From Thioalkalivibrio sulfidiphilus HL-EbGr7 (GTDB lineage Bacteria > Pseudomonadota > Gammaproteobacteria > Ectothiorhodospirales > Ectothiorhodospiraceae): a stretch of 64,000 bases of DNA. The DNA lies in NCBI RefSeq assembly GCF_000021985.1, contig NC_011901.1:1426001-1490000 (forward strand). The letters are read 5' to 3'. The position numbers and the translations under genes are program-made. The notes beneath the pieces are model-generated. The model was not told where the DNA came from. It made no database searches and was given only the letters and a program-made list of their open reading frames with translations. Of the stretch, positions 24,167 to 34,200 are shown in pieces (position 1 is the stretch's first letter; every line of letters begins with the position of its first letter).

Positions 24167-26983
24167 TCAGCCCGGAGTCTGCTCCTTGGGCTTCTCCGAC
24201 GCGCCCGATTCCCGGGGCGCTGCCTTGTCGGTGCTTGTGGGCGCAGACACCGGTGCGGATGCCGGTGCCGGGGGCACGGCTGAAGGCGCGGGCGCCTGAG
24301 CCGGGGGTGCGGGCGGCCGGCTGCCGGATTCACCGCCGCCCTGGGCCATAGCGGGACGCGCCTGGTCCGAGGGCGGGGCCTCACGGGATGGGCTGCTGGC
24401 CGCGGGCGCCACCGGTTTCGGTGCCGCCGGAGCGGGTGCCGGGCCGGGGGCGATCTGGCCGCTTGGAGCCGCAGCCGGAGGCCTGGCCGCCGGCGCAGGC
24501 GACGGTGCCTCGCTCCGGGGTGCCGGCTTGGGACCGGCCTCGCCGGAGGGCTGGGTCGCTGCCTGGCCTGTGCCTTGGCCCGTGCTCTGGGTCTGGGGCT
24601 GGCTCACGGGTTGTGACGGGGACTGGCTGGTCGAACCCGACGGGGCCGCAGGCTGCTCGGCGGCAGGCCTGCTTTCCCGGGCCGGAGCACGGGATTCACC
24701 GCGTTCACTGGCCTGGGGTTTGTCAGACTCGCTGCGGGGACGCTCGGCGGGCTTGCGCTCACCGCCCTGGCCGGATTCGCCAGAGGGGGCGGCGCCACGG
24801 GATTCCCCGCCGTTGCCGCCCTCGTCACCCTGACGCTGCTGGTCAGCACCGCGCTCGCCGCCACCACCACCGCGGCGACGGCGACGTCCACCGCGACGCC
24901 CACGGCTGCGGCCACCGCCTTCACCGCCGGTCTCCGGTCGCTCTGCGTTGCTGTCAGCGGTCTGGCTTGCCTCACGGACAGGTTTCTCGCGTGCGGGTTT
25001 TTCGATGGCAGGCTTCTCGGCTGCCGGTGCCTTCTCGGCAGCGGGCTTCTCAGGGGCCGGTCTTTCCTGCGCGGGCTTATCCTGGCTGGGGCGGGGGCGG
25101 CCTTCACCCGCATCCTCGCGGCGACGATCCCGGGTGCTGCTGCGGCGACGACCACGGCCGCCCCGTTCAGCCTCGCTGTCCCGGGCATCACGTCCGCCAC
25201 GGCCGGTGCTGCTGCGCCGGGCGCGGGACTTGCTCTCTTCGATTTCGGTCTCGGCCTCGCTGCGTGGCGCGCCGGCAAACAGGCTGCTCCAGATGCGCGC
25301 GAAAAAGCCGGGCTGGGCCACGGGCACCTGTGCCCGTGCGGGGGCCTCCACGGGTTCCGGGCTCACCGGTGCCGGGGTGGCGGGGCGGATGGTCTGCACC
25401 GCGGCGCGTTCCACCGGAGCGCTGACCGGGCGCACCGTGATGGGCTCGGGCAGTTCTTCCTCGGGCAGCATCTGGTAGCTGCTCTTGCCGCGCAGTTCCT
25501 CGGGCATCTCGTCCATGCGGATGCGGCGCACGTTGAAGTGGGGCGTGACCATGTCCGGGGTGGGCACCAGGGTGACCATCACGTCGTGGCGGCGCTCGAT
25601 GCCGTTGACCGCATCACGCTTCTCGTTGAGCAGGAAGGTGGCGACATCCACCGGCAGCTGCGCGAGCACGCGGCCGGTCTTGTCCTTCATGGCCTCTTCC
25701 TCGATCAGGCGCAGCACCGACAGGGCCAGGGACTCGACGCTGCGGATGTGGCCGTGGCCGCTGCAGCGGGGGCATACGATCTGGCTGGATTCGCCCAGGG
25801 AGGGGCGCAGGCGCTGGCGGGACATCTCCAGCAGGCCGAAGCGGGAGATACGTCCCACCTGCACCCGGGCGCGGTCCATTTCGAGCGCGTCGCGCAGGCG
25901 GTTTTCCACCTCCCGCTGGTTCTTGGCGGGACCCATGTCGATGAAGTCGATGACGATCAGGCCGCCCAGATCCCGCAGGCGCAGCTGGCGGGCGATCTCG
26001 TCGGCCGCCTCCAGGTTGGTGTTGAGCGCGGTCTCCTCGATGTCGCTACCCTTGGTGGCGCGGGCGGAGTTCACGTCGATGGAGATCAGGGCCTCGGTGT
26101 GGTCGATGACGATCGCGCCGCCGGAGGGCAGGGAGACCTCCCGCTGGAAGGCCGCCTCGATCTGGCTCTCGATCTGGTAGCGGTTGAACAGGGGCACATG
26201 CTCTTCGTAGAGCTTGAGCTTGCGCAGGTTGTTGGGCATCACCTGCTGCATGAATTCCTGGGCCTGCTGATAGACCGCCGGGACATCGACGATGATCTCG
26301 GCGATGTCATTGCGCAGGTGGTCGCGCAGGGCGCGGATGATGACGTTGCTTTCCTGGTAGATCAGGAACGGACCCTTGCGCTTCTCGGCGGCCTCGGTGA
26401 TGGCGGCCCACAGGGTCTTGAGGTATTCCAGGTCCCACTGCAGTTCTTCCACGCCACGGCCGACGCCGGCGGTGCGGGCGATCAGGCCCATGCCCTGGGG
26501 GACTTCCAGCTGGCTCAGGGCCTCGCGGATCTCGCTGCGGTCCTCGCCCTCGATGCGCCGGGAGACGCCGCCGGCGCGGGGGTTGTTGGGCATCAGCACC
26601 AGGTAGCGGCCGGCCAGGCTCACGAAGGTGGTCAGCGCCGCGCCTTTGTTGCCGCGCTCTTCCTTCTCCACCTGGACGATGAGTTCCATGCCCTCCTTGA
26701 CCAGGTCCTTGATGGACCCCTGGGGGCTGTCTTCATCGCCGGCGCCGGGCAGGAAGCTGCGGGCGATTTCCTTTAGGGGGAGGAAGCCATGGCGCTCGGC
26801 GCCATAGTTGACGAAGGCGGCTTCGAGGCTGGGCTCAACCCGGGTGACGACGGCCTTGTAGACGTTGGCCTTTTTCTGCTCCCGGGAGGGGACTTCGATG
26901 TCCAGGTCGTAGAGTTTCTGGCCATCTACCATGGCCACACGCAGCTCTTCGGGCTGCGTGGCGTTGATCAGGATTCGCTTCAT
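24167..26983 (-). CDS. rne: Ribonuclease E
   Basis: The 938-residue endoribonuclease starts at the ATG at 26983 ([17 protein letters not shown]); an upstream in-frame ATG at 27016 would add 11 non-conserved residues. It has the S1 domain at about 35-120, 5' sensor and RNase H-like parts, catalytic D303 and D346, and the Zn-link CPRC (C404, C407). These are at the same numbers as in E. coli RNase E. The C-terminal half (from about 530) is disordered, Arg-rich then Pro/Ala-rich, and should scaffold a degradosome. It initiates mRNA decay and rRNA/tRNA processing at the inner membrane. Confidence 0.96.
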   Translation of the reverse strand: MKRILINATQPEELRVAMVDGQKLYDLDIEVPSREQKKANVYKAVVTRVEPSLEAAFVNYGAERHGFLPLKEIARSFLPGAGDEDSPQGSIKDLVKEGMELIVQVEKEERGNKGAALTTFVSLAGRYLVLMPNNPRAGGVSRRIEGEDRSEIREALSQLEVPQGMGLIARTAGVGRGVEELQWDLEYLKTLWAAITEAAEKRKGPFLIYQESNVIIRALRDHLRNDIAEIIVDVPAVYQQAQEFMQQVMPNNLRKLKLYEEHVPLFNRYQIESQIEAAFQREVSLPSGGAIVIDHTEALISIDVNSARATKGSDIEETALNTNLEAADEIARQLRLRDLGGLIVIDFIDMGPAKNQREVENRLRDALEMDRARVQVGRISRFGLLEMSRQRLRPSLGESSQIVCPRCSGHGHIRSVESLALSVLRLIEEEAMKDKTGRVLAQLPVDVATFLLNEKRDAVNGIERRHDVMVTLVPTPDMVTPHFNVRRIRMDEMPEELRGKSSYQMLPEEELPEPITVRPVSAPVERAAVQTIRPATPAPVSPEPVEAPARAQVPVAQPGFFARIWSSLFAGAPRSEAETEIEESKSRARRSSTGRGGRDARDSEAERGGRGRRRSSTRDRRREDAGEGRPRPSQDKPAQERPAPEKPAAEKAPAAEKPAIEKPAREKPVREASQTADSNAERPETGGEGGGRSRGRRGGRRRRRGGGGGERGADQQRQGDEGGNGGESRGAAPSGESGQGGERKPAERPRSESDKPQASERGESRAPARESRPAAEQPAAPSGSTSQSPSQPVSQPQTQSTGQGTGQAATQPSGEAGPKPAPRSEAPSPAPAARPPAAAPSGQIAPGPAPAPAAPKPVAPAASSPSREAPPSDQARPAMAQGGGESGSRPPAPPAQAPAPSAVPPAPASAPVSAPTSTDKAAPRESGASEKPKEQTPG

Positions 26984-27341
26984 GTAGGGTTTCTCGGAGG
27001 GTCGGGGTCGCCACACCGCCAGGGTTGCCGGGATCTCCGGCTTCTGTCTCCACGGGGTCGAGCGTGCGGGCGCGCATCAACAACAGCGCGCACAGGCACC
27101 ACCATGAGAGCGTCAGTCCCATGGGTCTACCGGTGATGGAGGGGTGGGCAAGGTTGATCAATGAGAGCGCTCGGTTGCTATGCGTTCTTGCTGTGATCCC
27201 GGGCGGTGAGGCCTGGCGCGGGGCCGGGAGATCGCCGTCCGGGGAAAATCGGTCGGTCACGGGGGGAGGGCGTTTCGAAGGACACCGCAAGGAATAAGCC
27301 GGCGCGGAGGAAAACTGCCGATCTATCCCACGTGACACTTC
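26984..27341 (-). promoter_or_regulatory. Long 5' leader of rne (about 350 nt)
   Basis: No credible gene occupies this stretch. With transcription starting about 7 bases after the -10 element at 27342-27347, rne mRNA would carry a leader of about 350 nt. E. coli rne has a leader of similar length, whose structures mediate autoregulation by RNase E. Functional equivalence here is inference; no fold was computed. Confidence 0.5.
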
Positions 27342-27370
27342 ATGATACCAATCTGCAACAATGCGTTCAA
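27342..27370 (-). promoter_or_regulatory. Sigma-70 promoter of rne
   Basis: On the minus strand TTGAAC (27365-27370) and TATCAT (27342-27347) are separated by exactly 17 bases. They lie in the only AT-richer part of the rne-rluC gap. Confidence 0.6.
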
Positions 27371-27393
27371 ACCCTTGATGGATCGGTTATTAT
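27366..27393 (+). promoter_or_regulatory. Candidate sigma-70 promoter of rluC, overlapping the rne -35
   Basis: TTCAAA (27366-27371) and TATTAT (27388-27393) are 16 bases apart. The -35 box shares bases with the divergent rne -35, so the two polymerases would compete. The predicted leader for rluC is about 22 bases, with no clear Shine-Dalgarno. Confidence 0.4.
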
Positions 27394-27421
27394 CCCGATC
27401 CGCCTCAGCCCGCCCCGCACC

Positions 27422-28393
27422 ATGAAAACAGCCGATTCCCCGCCCTCCAAAGTCACCCTGGTCCGGGTCGGATCCGGTCAGGCCGGCCAGCGCCTGGACA
27501 ATTTCCTGCTGGGGCAGCTCAAGGGGGTGCCCAAGAGCCATGTCTATCGCCTGCTGAGGAAGGGCGAGGTGCGGGTCAACAAGGGACGGGCGAAGCCCGA
27601 GTACCGCCTCCAGGAAGGGGACCAGGTGCGCATCCCGCCGGTGCGCCAGGCCGCGAGCCCCCCGGATGACAGCCAGATGCCCCTGCCCGGGGAGCTGGCC
27701 GAGACCCTGCGCCGGGCGGTGCTGCTGGAGGACGAGGACCTGCTGGTGCTCAACAAGCCGGCGGGGCTCGCGGTGCACGGTGGCAGCGGCGTGAAACTGG
27801 GGCTCATCGAGGCCATGCGACGCCTGCGGCCCCGGGCCGATTTCCTGGAACTGGCCCACCGGCTGGACCGGGAGACCAGCGGTTGCCTGGTACTGGCCAA
27901 GCGCAGGGAGGCCCTGCTGGCCTTCCACGAGGCGCTCAAGTCCGGCGGGGTGGACAAGCACTACGTGACCCTGCTGGCCGGTGTCTGGCAGGGCGGCCCG
28001 CGCCGGATCTCCGAGACCCTGGCCCGCAAGGGCCCCCGTACCCAGGTGCGCAAGGTGGAGGTCGACGAGGACGGCAAGCACGCCGAGAGCTTCTTCTTCC
28101 CGCGCCGGCATTTCGTGGACGCCACCCTCATGGGGGTTGAAATCGGCACCGGCCGCACCCACCAGATCCGGGTGCACGCCGCCCACGAGGGCTTCCCCGT
28201 GGCCGGCGACAGCCAGTACGGCGATTTCGAGTTCAACCGGCGCATGAAACGCCTGGGGCTCAAGCGCCAGTTCCTGCACGCCGAGACCCTGAGGTTCCAT
28301 CTGCCCGGCCATGAACGTCCTTACCAGATCCAGGCCCCCCTGCCGGCGGACCTGGAGGCGGTGCTGGAACGGCTGGAGCCTTTGGATGTCTGA
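27422..28393 (+). CDS. rluC: 23S rRNA pseudouridine synthase RluC
   Basis: The 323-residue protein has an N-terminal S4 RNA-binding domain (about 22-75) and an RsuA/RluA-type synthase domain with catalytic D149 in AHRLDRETSG. RluC modifies U955, U2504 and U2580 in E. coli 23S rRNA. The divergent arrangement with rne is the same as in enterobacteria and favours RluC over RluD. The frame is open further upstream, but the ATG at 27422 gives the usual N-terminus. Confidence 0.92.
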   Translation: MKTADSPPSKVTLVRVGSGQAGQRLDNFLLGQLKGVPKSHVYRLLRKGEVRVNKGRAKPEYRLQEGDQVRIPPVRQAASPPDDSQMPLPGELAETLRRAVLLEDEDLLVLNKPAGLAVHGGSGVKLGLIEAMRRLRPRADFLELAHRLDRETSGCLVLAKRREALLAFHEALKSGGVDKHYVTLLAGVWQGGPRRISETLARKGPRTQVRKVEVDEDGKHAESFFFPRRHFVDATLMGVEIGTGRTHQIRVHAAHEGFPVAGDSQYGDFEFNRRMKRLGLKRQFLHAETLRFHLPGHERPYQIQAPLPADLEAVLERLEPLDV

Positions 28394-28410
28394 GGGTTGT
28401 CTCGAAGTAA

Positions 28411-28588
28411 TTTAGCCACAGAGGACACAAAGGTCACAGAGTCAAAAACCCCCATCTGGTGTCTGTGAACGCTGGGTTCCAACGGAGCATCGGGTCAGCA
28501 GGTCGCTTATTCGAGGATTTTATTTCGACTCTGTGACCTCTGTGACCTCTGTGTCCTCTGTGTCCTCTGTGTCCTCTGTGGCTGGTTT
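28411..28588. repeat. Intergenic inverted repeat with 9-bp units (CTCTGTGAC/CTCTGTGTC), expanded arm
   Basis: The left arm (28412-28443) holds three 9-bp units (CCACAGAG-GACACAAAG-GTCACAGAG). The inverted right arm (about 28531-28584) holds six (CTCTGTGAC twice, CTCTGTGTC three times, then CTCTGTGG). About 85 bases of unrelated sequence form the loop. The unequal unit number shows expansion by slippage or unequal exchange. It fills the gap between rluC and the HAD gene. Confidence 0.8.
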
Positions 28589-28607
28589 ATAAGGTTTTCA
28601 TTATCCT

Positions 28608-29294
28608 ATGTCATCCAGACCCTACCAACTCCTGGTGTTCGACTGGGACGGCACCCTGATGGATTCCGCCGCCCGGATCGTGTCCTGCCTGCGCGGGGCG
28701 ATTGCCGATACCGGTGCCGAGGACCGGGACGAGCACGCCCTGCGGGACATCATCGGTCTGGGGCTGGAGGAGGCCATCGCGGCCCTGTACCCCGGTTCTG
28801 ATGAAGGCTTCGTACATGACTTTCGCGCCGCCTACCGGGTGCATTTCCTGGAACGGGATCCCACGCCCTCGGCCCTGTTCCCGGGCATGGCGGAACTGCT
28901 GGCGGACCTGGAGTCGGCAGGCTACTGGCTGGCAGTGGCCACGGGCAAGTCGCGGCCGGGGCTGGACCGGGTGCTGGAGGAGACCGGGCTCGGCCGGCAT
29001 TTCCTCGCCACCCGCTGCGCCGATGAAACCTTTTCGAAACCCCATCCCGCCATGCTCAACGAGATCATGGATGAGCTGGGCCTCATGCCCGCTGACACGC
29101 TCATGATTGGCGACAGCGAGTACGATATGCTCATGGCCAGCAACGCCGGCACCGACCGTCTCGGCGTGACCTATGGGGTGCACGGCGGGCATCGCCTGGC
29201 CCGGCACGCGCCGGTGGCCCTGATGGATGATCTGCGGCACTTGCCCCAGTGGCTCTCTGGAAGTGGGAAGGGCGAATTGGGAAGTGCGAAGTAA
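28608..29294 (+). CDS. HAD-IA family hydrolase, phosphoglycolate phosphatase-like
   Basis: The 228-residue protein shows HAD motif I VFDWDGTLMDS, motif II ATGKS, motif III Lys (SKPHP) and motif IV IGDSEYDM. The cap domain and length suit Gph/pyrophosphatase-like phosphatases, but the substrate cannot be fixed. Gph-like genes downstream of rluC are common in gammaproteobacteria. The last 13-14 codons (from WLSGSGKGELGSAK) are encoded by a GGGAAGTG-type repeat, so the natural C-terminus has been replaced or extended by repeat sequence. Confidence 0.9.
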   Translation: MSSRPYQLLVFDWDGTLMDSAARIVSCLRGAIADTGAEDRDEHALRDIIGLGLEEAIAALYPGSDEGFVHDFRAAYRVHFLERDPTPSALFPGMAELLADLESAGYWLAVATGKSRPGLDRVLEETGLGRHFLATRCADETFSKPHPAMLNEIMDELGLMPADTLMIGDSEYDMLMASNAGTDRLGVTYGVHGGHRLARHAPVALMDDLRHLPQWLSGSGKGELGSAK

Positions 29295-29364
29295 GCCTGC
29301 TGCTTACGGTATTGCGATGGCCCAGAGTCTTTTTCCCACTTCCCAAATCCCACTTCTCACTTCA
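29260..29364. repeat. Inverted repeat, GGGAAGTG/CACTTCCC family, copy overlapping the HAD gene 3' end
   Basis: The left arm (29260-29294, GAAGTGGGAAGGGCGAATTG) lies inside the HAD coding sequence and supplies its TAA stop. The right arm (about 29335-29363, CCCACTTCCCAAATCCCACT) precedes sppA by about 17 bases. It resembles the 9673-9777 repeat in both arms. Confidence 0.7.
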
Positions 29365-29380
29365 AAAAAGGTTTGACTCC

Positions 29381-30316
29381 ATGTCTCAAGACAACTGGGA
29401 ACGCGAAGCCCTCACCAAGATCGCCCTGGCGGGCATCCAGGAACAGCGCCGTGCCCGGCGTTGGGGGGTCTTCTTCAAGCTGCTGGGCTTCGGTTACCTG
29501 TTCCTGCTGCTGATCATCTTCATGAGCGGTCCCATGGGTCCAGGGGCGAAGAAGCCCGGCCCGCACACCGCCCTGGTGGACATCCAGGGGGTGATCAGCG
29601 AGAGCAGCCAGGCCAGCGCGGACCTGGTGACCCAGGGGCTGCGCCAGGCGTTCCGAGACAAGAACACTGTGGCGGTGATGCTGCGAGTCAACAGCCCTGG
29701 CGGCAGTCCGGTGCAGTCCGCCTACATCAACAACGAACTGCGCCGCCTGAAGGCCGAGCATCCCGACACCCCGGTCTACGCGGTGATCAGCGACGTGGGC
29801 GCCTCGGGTGGTTACTACGCCGTGGTGTCGGCGGATTACATCTATGCCGATGCCTCCAGCGTGGTGGGTTCCATCGGCGTGCGCATGGATGGCTTCGGCC
29901 TGGTGGAGGCCATCGACAAGCTGGGCATCGAACGACGGCTCATGACCGCCGGCGAGAACAAGGGGCTCCTGGACCCCTTCCTGCCCGTCGATCCCCGGGA
30001 GCAGGCCCACGTGCAGCGCCTGCTGGACAACATCCACGCTCAGTTCGTGGACGCGGTCAAGACCGGTCGCGGCGACCGGCTCAAGGGCAGTGACGAGGAG
30101 TTGTTCAACGGCCTGATCTGGACCGGCGACGAGGCCTTGGCGCTGGGCATCATCGACGGTCTGGGCAGCCCCGGTTATGTGGCCCGCGAGGTGATCGGCC
30201 AGGAGAACATCGTGGACTTCACGCCCCGCCAGGACATCTTCCGCCGCCTCGCGGACAGCTTCGGTGCCGCCATGGGCCGGGCGATCGTGAATCTGAGCGA
30301 ACCCACGATCCGGTAG
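29381..30316 (+). CDS. sppA: Signal peptide peptidase SppA-type S49 protease
   Basis: The 311-residue protein has an N-terminal membrane helix (about 33-50) and a single S49 domain with nucleophile S142 (VGASGGYYA) and Lys base K194 (GENKGLLDP). It matches the short bacterial SppA class, which assembles as a ring in the inner membrane and degrades cleaved signal peptides. An upstream in-frame start at 29249 would read through the repeat; ATG 29381 is the natural start. Confidence 0.93.
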   Translation: MSQDNWEREALTKIALAGIQEQRRARRWGVFFKLLGFGYLFLLLIIFMSGPMGPGAKKPGPHTALVDIQGVISESSQASADLVTQGLRQAFRDKNTVAVMLRVNSPGGSPVQSAYINNELRRLKAEHPDTPVYAVISDVGASGGYYAVVSADYIYADASSVVGSIGVRMDGFGLVEAIDKLGIERRLMTAGENKGLLDPFLPVDPREQAHVQRLLDNIHAQFVDAVKTGRGDRLKGSDEELFNGLIWTGDEALALGIIDGLGSPGYVAREVIGQENIVDFTPRQDIFRRLADSFGAAMGRAIVNLSEPTIR

Positions 30317-30370
30317 GAGGCCCGACTTCGGGCCGAATCGCTCGTCATGACATCTATCGGGGGGTGAGCT

Positions 30371-30462
30371 GAACGCAGAGGACGCAGAGGACGCGGAGAA
30401 CGCCAAGCAAGTTCGATCAATAACTCTTTGCGTTCTCCGCGTCTCTGCGTCCTCTGCGTGAA
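30371..30462. repeat. Intergenic inverted repeat with 9-bp units (ACGCAGAGG type)
   Basis: The left arm (30372-30408) reads CGCAGAGGA-CGCAGAGGA-CGCGGAGAA-CGCCAAG. The right arm (30424-30460) is its inverted copy, ending CGTCCTCTGCGTG. The loop is about 15 bases. It stands between convergent sppA and csiV and could end both transcripts. A small GGCCCGA/TCGGGCC hairpin at 30319-30334 precedes it. Confidence 0.8.
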
Positions 30463-30508
30463 TGGGCGAGGCTAGGCGGATGTGGCATTCGTGGCGAGGT
30501 CGCCACGC

Positions 30509-31255
30509 CTACTCGATCGGCGTGATCTCCACGATGATGCCCATCATCGGGTGATCCAGGTAGTGCACTTCTCTTGAGCGCATGCGTCGGCGCTCGCTGA
30601 TGTAGCTCTCCGCGAACTGACCGCCCTCCAGGGTCCAGACATGGTCGCCGGGCAGTGTCTCCTGTGTGGCGCGACGGTAGAGCAGGTCGGTCTGCAGGTG
30701 CAGGAAACGGGCGAGGCTCAGGGTCACGGTGCCGTCCACCTCGTAGAGCGGTTTCGGCGCCTCGGGCTCGACGGCGGCGCGGTCCATCATGGGCGACATC
30801 ACCGGGGCGATCTGCCAGGGGGTGAATCCCGGCGTCTCCTCGGGCACCTTGCGACCGAGCAGGGGGCCGGCCTGGATGCGCACCGGGATGGCGGCCTCGG
30901 GGGCAAGCCCGGGCTGTTCCCAGGCGAAACTGGCGATCACGTCATAGAGGGGGGCCTGCTCCAGCCGGGTGACCACGTCGCGCAGTCCGAAGGGCGTACC
31001 CGAAGCGTCCCTGAAGCGGCTTTCCGGAGGGGCCTCCCCGAGCACCAGTGCCTCTTCGATGCGTGGCACAGAGGCGCTCTGCCAGACCTCGCTGTGCAGT
31101 GCCTGCCGGTCGGTGTGGCGCACCAGCACCATTTCCACCCGGAACATGCGCGGCTCCTGGGCCGGCGCAGGGGCGGGCAGCACGACGGCGAGACACAGGG
31201 CGGCGAGCAGGCAGTGTCGGCTCAGGTTTCGGGTCAGTCTGTGCAGCATGGGCAT
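30509..31255 (-). CDS. csiV: CsiV-family exported peptidoglycan-binding protein
   Basis: The 248-residue protein has a signal peptide (cleavage near PAPAQEP, about residue 33). The C-terminal block REVHYLDHPMMGIIVEITPI is characteristic of CsiV. In Vibrio cholerae CsiV binds peptidoglycan and acts with LpoA to activate PBP1a. The location directly downstream of mfd on the same strand is conserved in gammaproteobacteria. A second ATG at 31249 is an equally possible start. Confidence 0.85.
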   Translation of the reverse strand: MPMLHRLTRNLSRHCLLAALCLAVVLPAPAPAQEPRMFRVEMVLVRHTDRQALHSEVWQSASVPRIEEALVLGEAPPESRFRDASGTPFGLRDVVTRLEQAPLYDVIASFAWEQPGLAPEAAIPVRIQAGPLLGRKVPEETPGFTPWQIAPVMSPMMDRAAVEPEAPKPLYEVDGTVTLSLARFLHLQTDLLYRRATQETLPGDHVWTLEGGQFAESYISERRRMRSREVHYLDHPMMGIIVEITPIE

Positions 31256-31278
31256 GTCCGTGTCGGTGCGGTGGCGCC

Positions 31279-34200
31279 TCAGGCGGCCTCCCGCTTGATG
31301 GCCAGGGTGTTCAGGATACGCTTTACCGCCTGGATGCGCTGCTCCAGGTCCTCCATGGGTTCGAAGAAGCGCAGGCGCTGCTCCGGGTCCATCTTGTACG
31401 TCTTCGGGTCCGACTGGATCAGCTGGATGAGCCGCGCGGGATCCAGGTTGGGGGTGGCCTGGAAACTGAAACGCCCGCCCTGGGGACCCACCTCCAGCTT
31501 GCGCACACCGAGGGGTTCCAGGCTCAGGCGCAGTTCGGTCACCGCCATCAGGTTCTTGGCCTGGGCGGGCAGCAGGCCGAAGCGGTCGATCATCTCCACC
31601 TGCAGTTCCCGCAGGGCGGCCTCGGACTGGCAGCTGGCGATGCGCTTATAGAGGATCAGGCGCGTGTGCACGTCGGGCACGTAGTCGTCGGGCAGCAGCG
31701 CCGGCACGCCCAGGTCCACTTCGGTGACCTCGGCCATGGGACGGTCCAGGTCCGGCATCTCGCCCTTCTTCATGGCCTTCACCGCCCGCTCCAGCAGCTC
31801 GTTGTAGAGGGTGAAGCCGATCTCCTGGGTCTGGCCGCTCTGGCCCTCGCCCAGCAGTTCGCCGGCGCCGCGGATCTCCAGGTCGTGGGAGGCCAGGGTG
31901 AAGCCCACGCCCAGGTCTTCCAGGGACTCGATGGCCTCCAGGCGCTTGACCGCATCCGGGGTCATGGCCGAGGGGTGGGGCGTGATCAGGTAGGCGTAGG
32001 CCCGGTGGTGGGAACGGCCCACCCGGCCGCGCAGCTGGTGCAGCTGGGACAGGCCCAGCTTGTCGGCGCGGTCGATGATGATGGTGTTGGCGGTGGGCAC
32101 GTCGATGCCGCTTTCCACGATGGTGGTGCACACCAGCACGTTGTGGCGCCGGTGGTAGAAGTCCAGCATCACCTTCTCAAGCTCGCTCTCGCGCATCTGC
32201 CCGTGGGCGATGCCGATGTCGGCGCCGGGCACCAGCTCGGCGATCTCGCGGGCCTTCCTCTCGATGCTCTCCACCGCGTTGTGCAGGAAGTAGACCTGCC
32301 CGCCGCGGCGGATCTCGCGGGTGATGGCCTCCTGGATCAGCGCGTCGTTCCACTGGCTGATGAAGGTCTTGATGGCGTGACGCTCCATGGGCGGCGTGGC
32401 GATGATGGACAGATCCCGCAGGCCCGAGAGCGCCATGTTCAGCGTGCGCGGAATGGGCGTGGCGGTCAGCGTGAGCATGTCCACCTCGGCGCGCAGGGCC
32501 TTGAGGCGCTCCTTGTGACGCACGCCGAAGCGGTGTTCCTCGTCGATGATGACCAGGCCCAGGCGTTTGAACTTCACGTCCCCCTGGATGAGCTTGTGGG
32601 TGCCGATGACGATGTCCACGCGCCCGTCGGCCAGGCCCTCCAGCACGGCCTTGGTGTCCTTGGCGCTGCGAAAGCGCGACAGGGACTCGATGCGGATGGG
32701 CCAGTCGGCGAAGCGGTCGCTGAAGTTCTGGTAATGCTGCTGGGCCAGCAGGGTGGTGGGCACCAGCACCGCCACCTGCTGGCCGCTGCTGGCGGCCACG
32801 AAGGCGGCGCGCATGGCCACCTCGGTCTTGCCGAAACCCACGTCGCCGCACACCACCCGGTCCATGGGGCGGGGGGAGGCCATGTCCTCCAGCACCGCCT
32901 CGATGGCCCGGGCCTGGTCCGGGGTCTCCTCGAAGGGGAAGCTGTCGGCAAAGGCCGCGTAGCCGGTGGCCTGCACGTCGAAGGACTGGCCCTGGCGGGC
33001 GGCGCGTCTGGCGTAGATCTCCAGCAGTTCGGCGGCCACGTCCCGGGCCTTCTCCGCGGCCTTGCGGCGGATCTTCGCCCATTGCTCACCGCCCAGCTTG
33101 TGCAGGGGGGCGTGTTCGGTGTCGGCGCCGGTGTAGCGGCTCACCAGGTGCAGGGAGGACACCGGCACGTAAAGCTTGTCGCCGCCGGCGTATTCCAGGG
33201 CCAGGAACTCCGTCTCCTGGCCGCCCACGGCCAGCTTCTGCAGACCCAGGTAGCGGCCCACGCCGTGTTCCTCGTGCACCACCGGGGCGCCCGGATGCAG
33301 GTCGGTGAGGTTGCTGATGACCGCGTCCGCGTCCCGGGTGGGACGCTTGCGCCGGCGCTCCTGGTGGGCCCGCTCGCCGAACAGGGCGGGTTCGGTGATG
33401 ACCGCCAGTCCGCAGCAGGCCATGCGCATGCCGTCCTCGACGGGCGCGACGGTGATGGCCAGGCGTGCGTCGCCGCTCACGAAACCTTGCCAGTCCTCCA
33501 CCGGGGTGGGGGGCAGGCCGAAGGGGCGCAGGCTGTCGACGAGGAATTCCCGGCGTCCGGCGGACTCGGCGGCAATGAGCACGCGGCCGTCGAAGCCGTC
33601 CAGGAAGGTCTTGAGTGAGGCCGCCGGATCGGACTGGCGGATGTGCAGGCGCAGGTCCGGGAGGGCGCCCACGTCGAAGTTCACCGCGCCGGGGGTGGCG
33701 TCCAGCTGCTCGGGGCGTTCCACCCGGATACCCGGGCGCCCGGTGAGCTGGGCCTTGAGTTCCTCGGCGGTGAGAAAGATCTCCTCGGGCGAGAGGATGG
33801 GGCGCTCACGGTCGTGGCGACGCTGCTCATGGCGCTGCGCCGCCTGGGCGAGAAACTCGGCGGCGGTGTCCTCGATGCCACCCACCTGGATCAGGCGCAC
33901 GTTGCCGGGCAGGTAGTCGAACAGGGTGTCCATCTGTTCGAAGAACAGGGGCAGGTAGTACTCGATGCCCGCCGGTGCCATCCCCTGGCTCACGTCCCGG
34001 TAGATGATGCTGGCCTGGGGGTCGCCCTCGAAGCGGGTGCGGTAGCGCTGGCGGAAGCCCTTGATGGCGGCCTCGTCCATGGGGAACTCGTGGGCCGGCA
34101 GCAGGCGCACGGCGTTCACGCTGTCGAGGCTGCGCTGGGATTCGGGGTCGAAGCTGCGGATGGACTCGATTTCATCGTCCAGCAGGTCCACCCGGTAGGG

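Noticed and set aside
28531-28588. CRISPR or iteron array
   Set aside because: Contiguous 9-bp units form one arm of an inverted repeat, and there is no replication gene nearby.
30319-30334. Rho-independent terminator after sppA
   Set aside because: The hairpin is compact but no T-run follows; the larger repeat downstream is a better candidate transcript end.
31048-33618. Long plus-strand frame (856 codons) opposite mfd
   Set aside because: His/Gly/Gln-rich shadow of Mfd without domains or a ribosome binding site.
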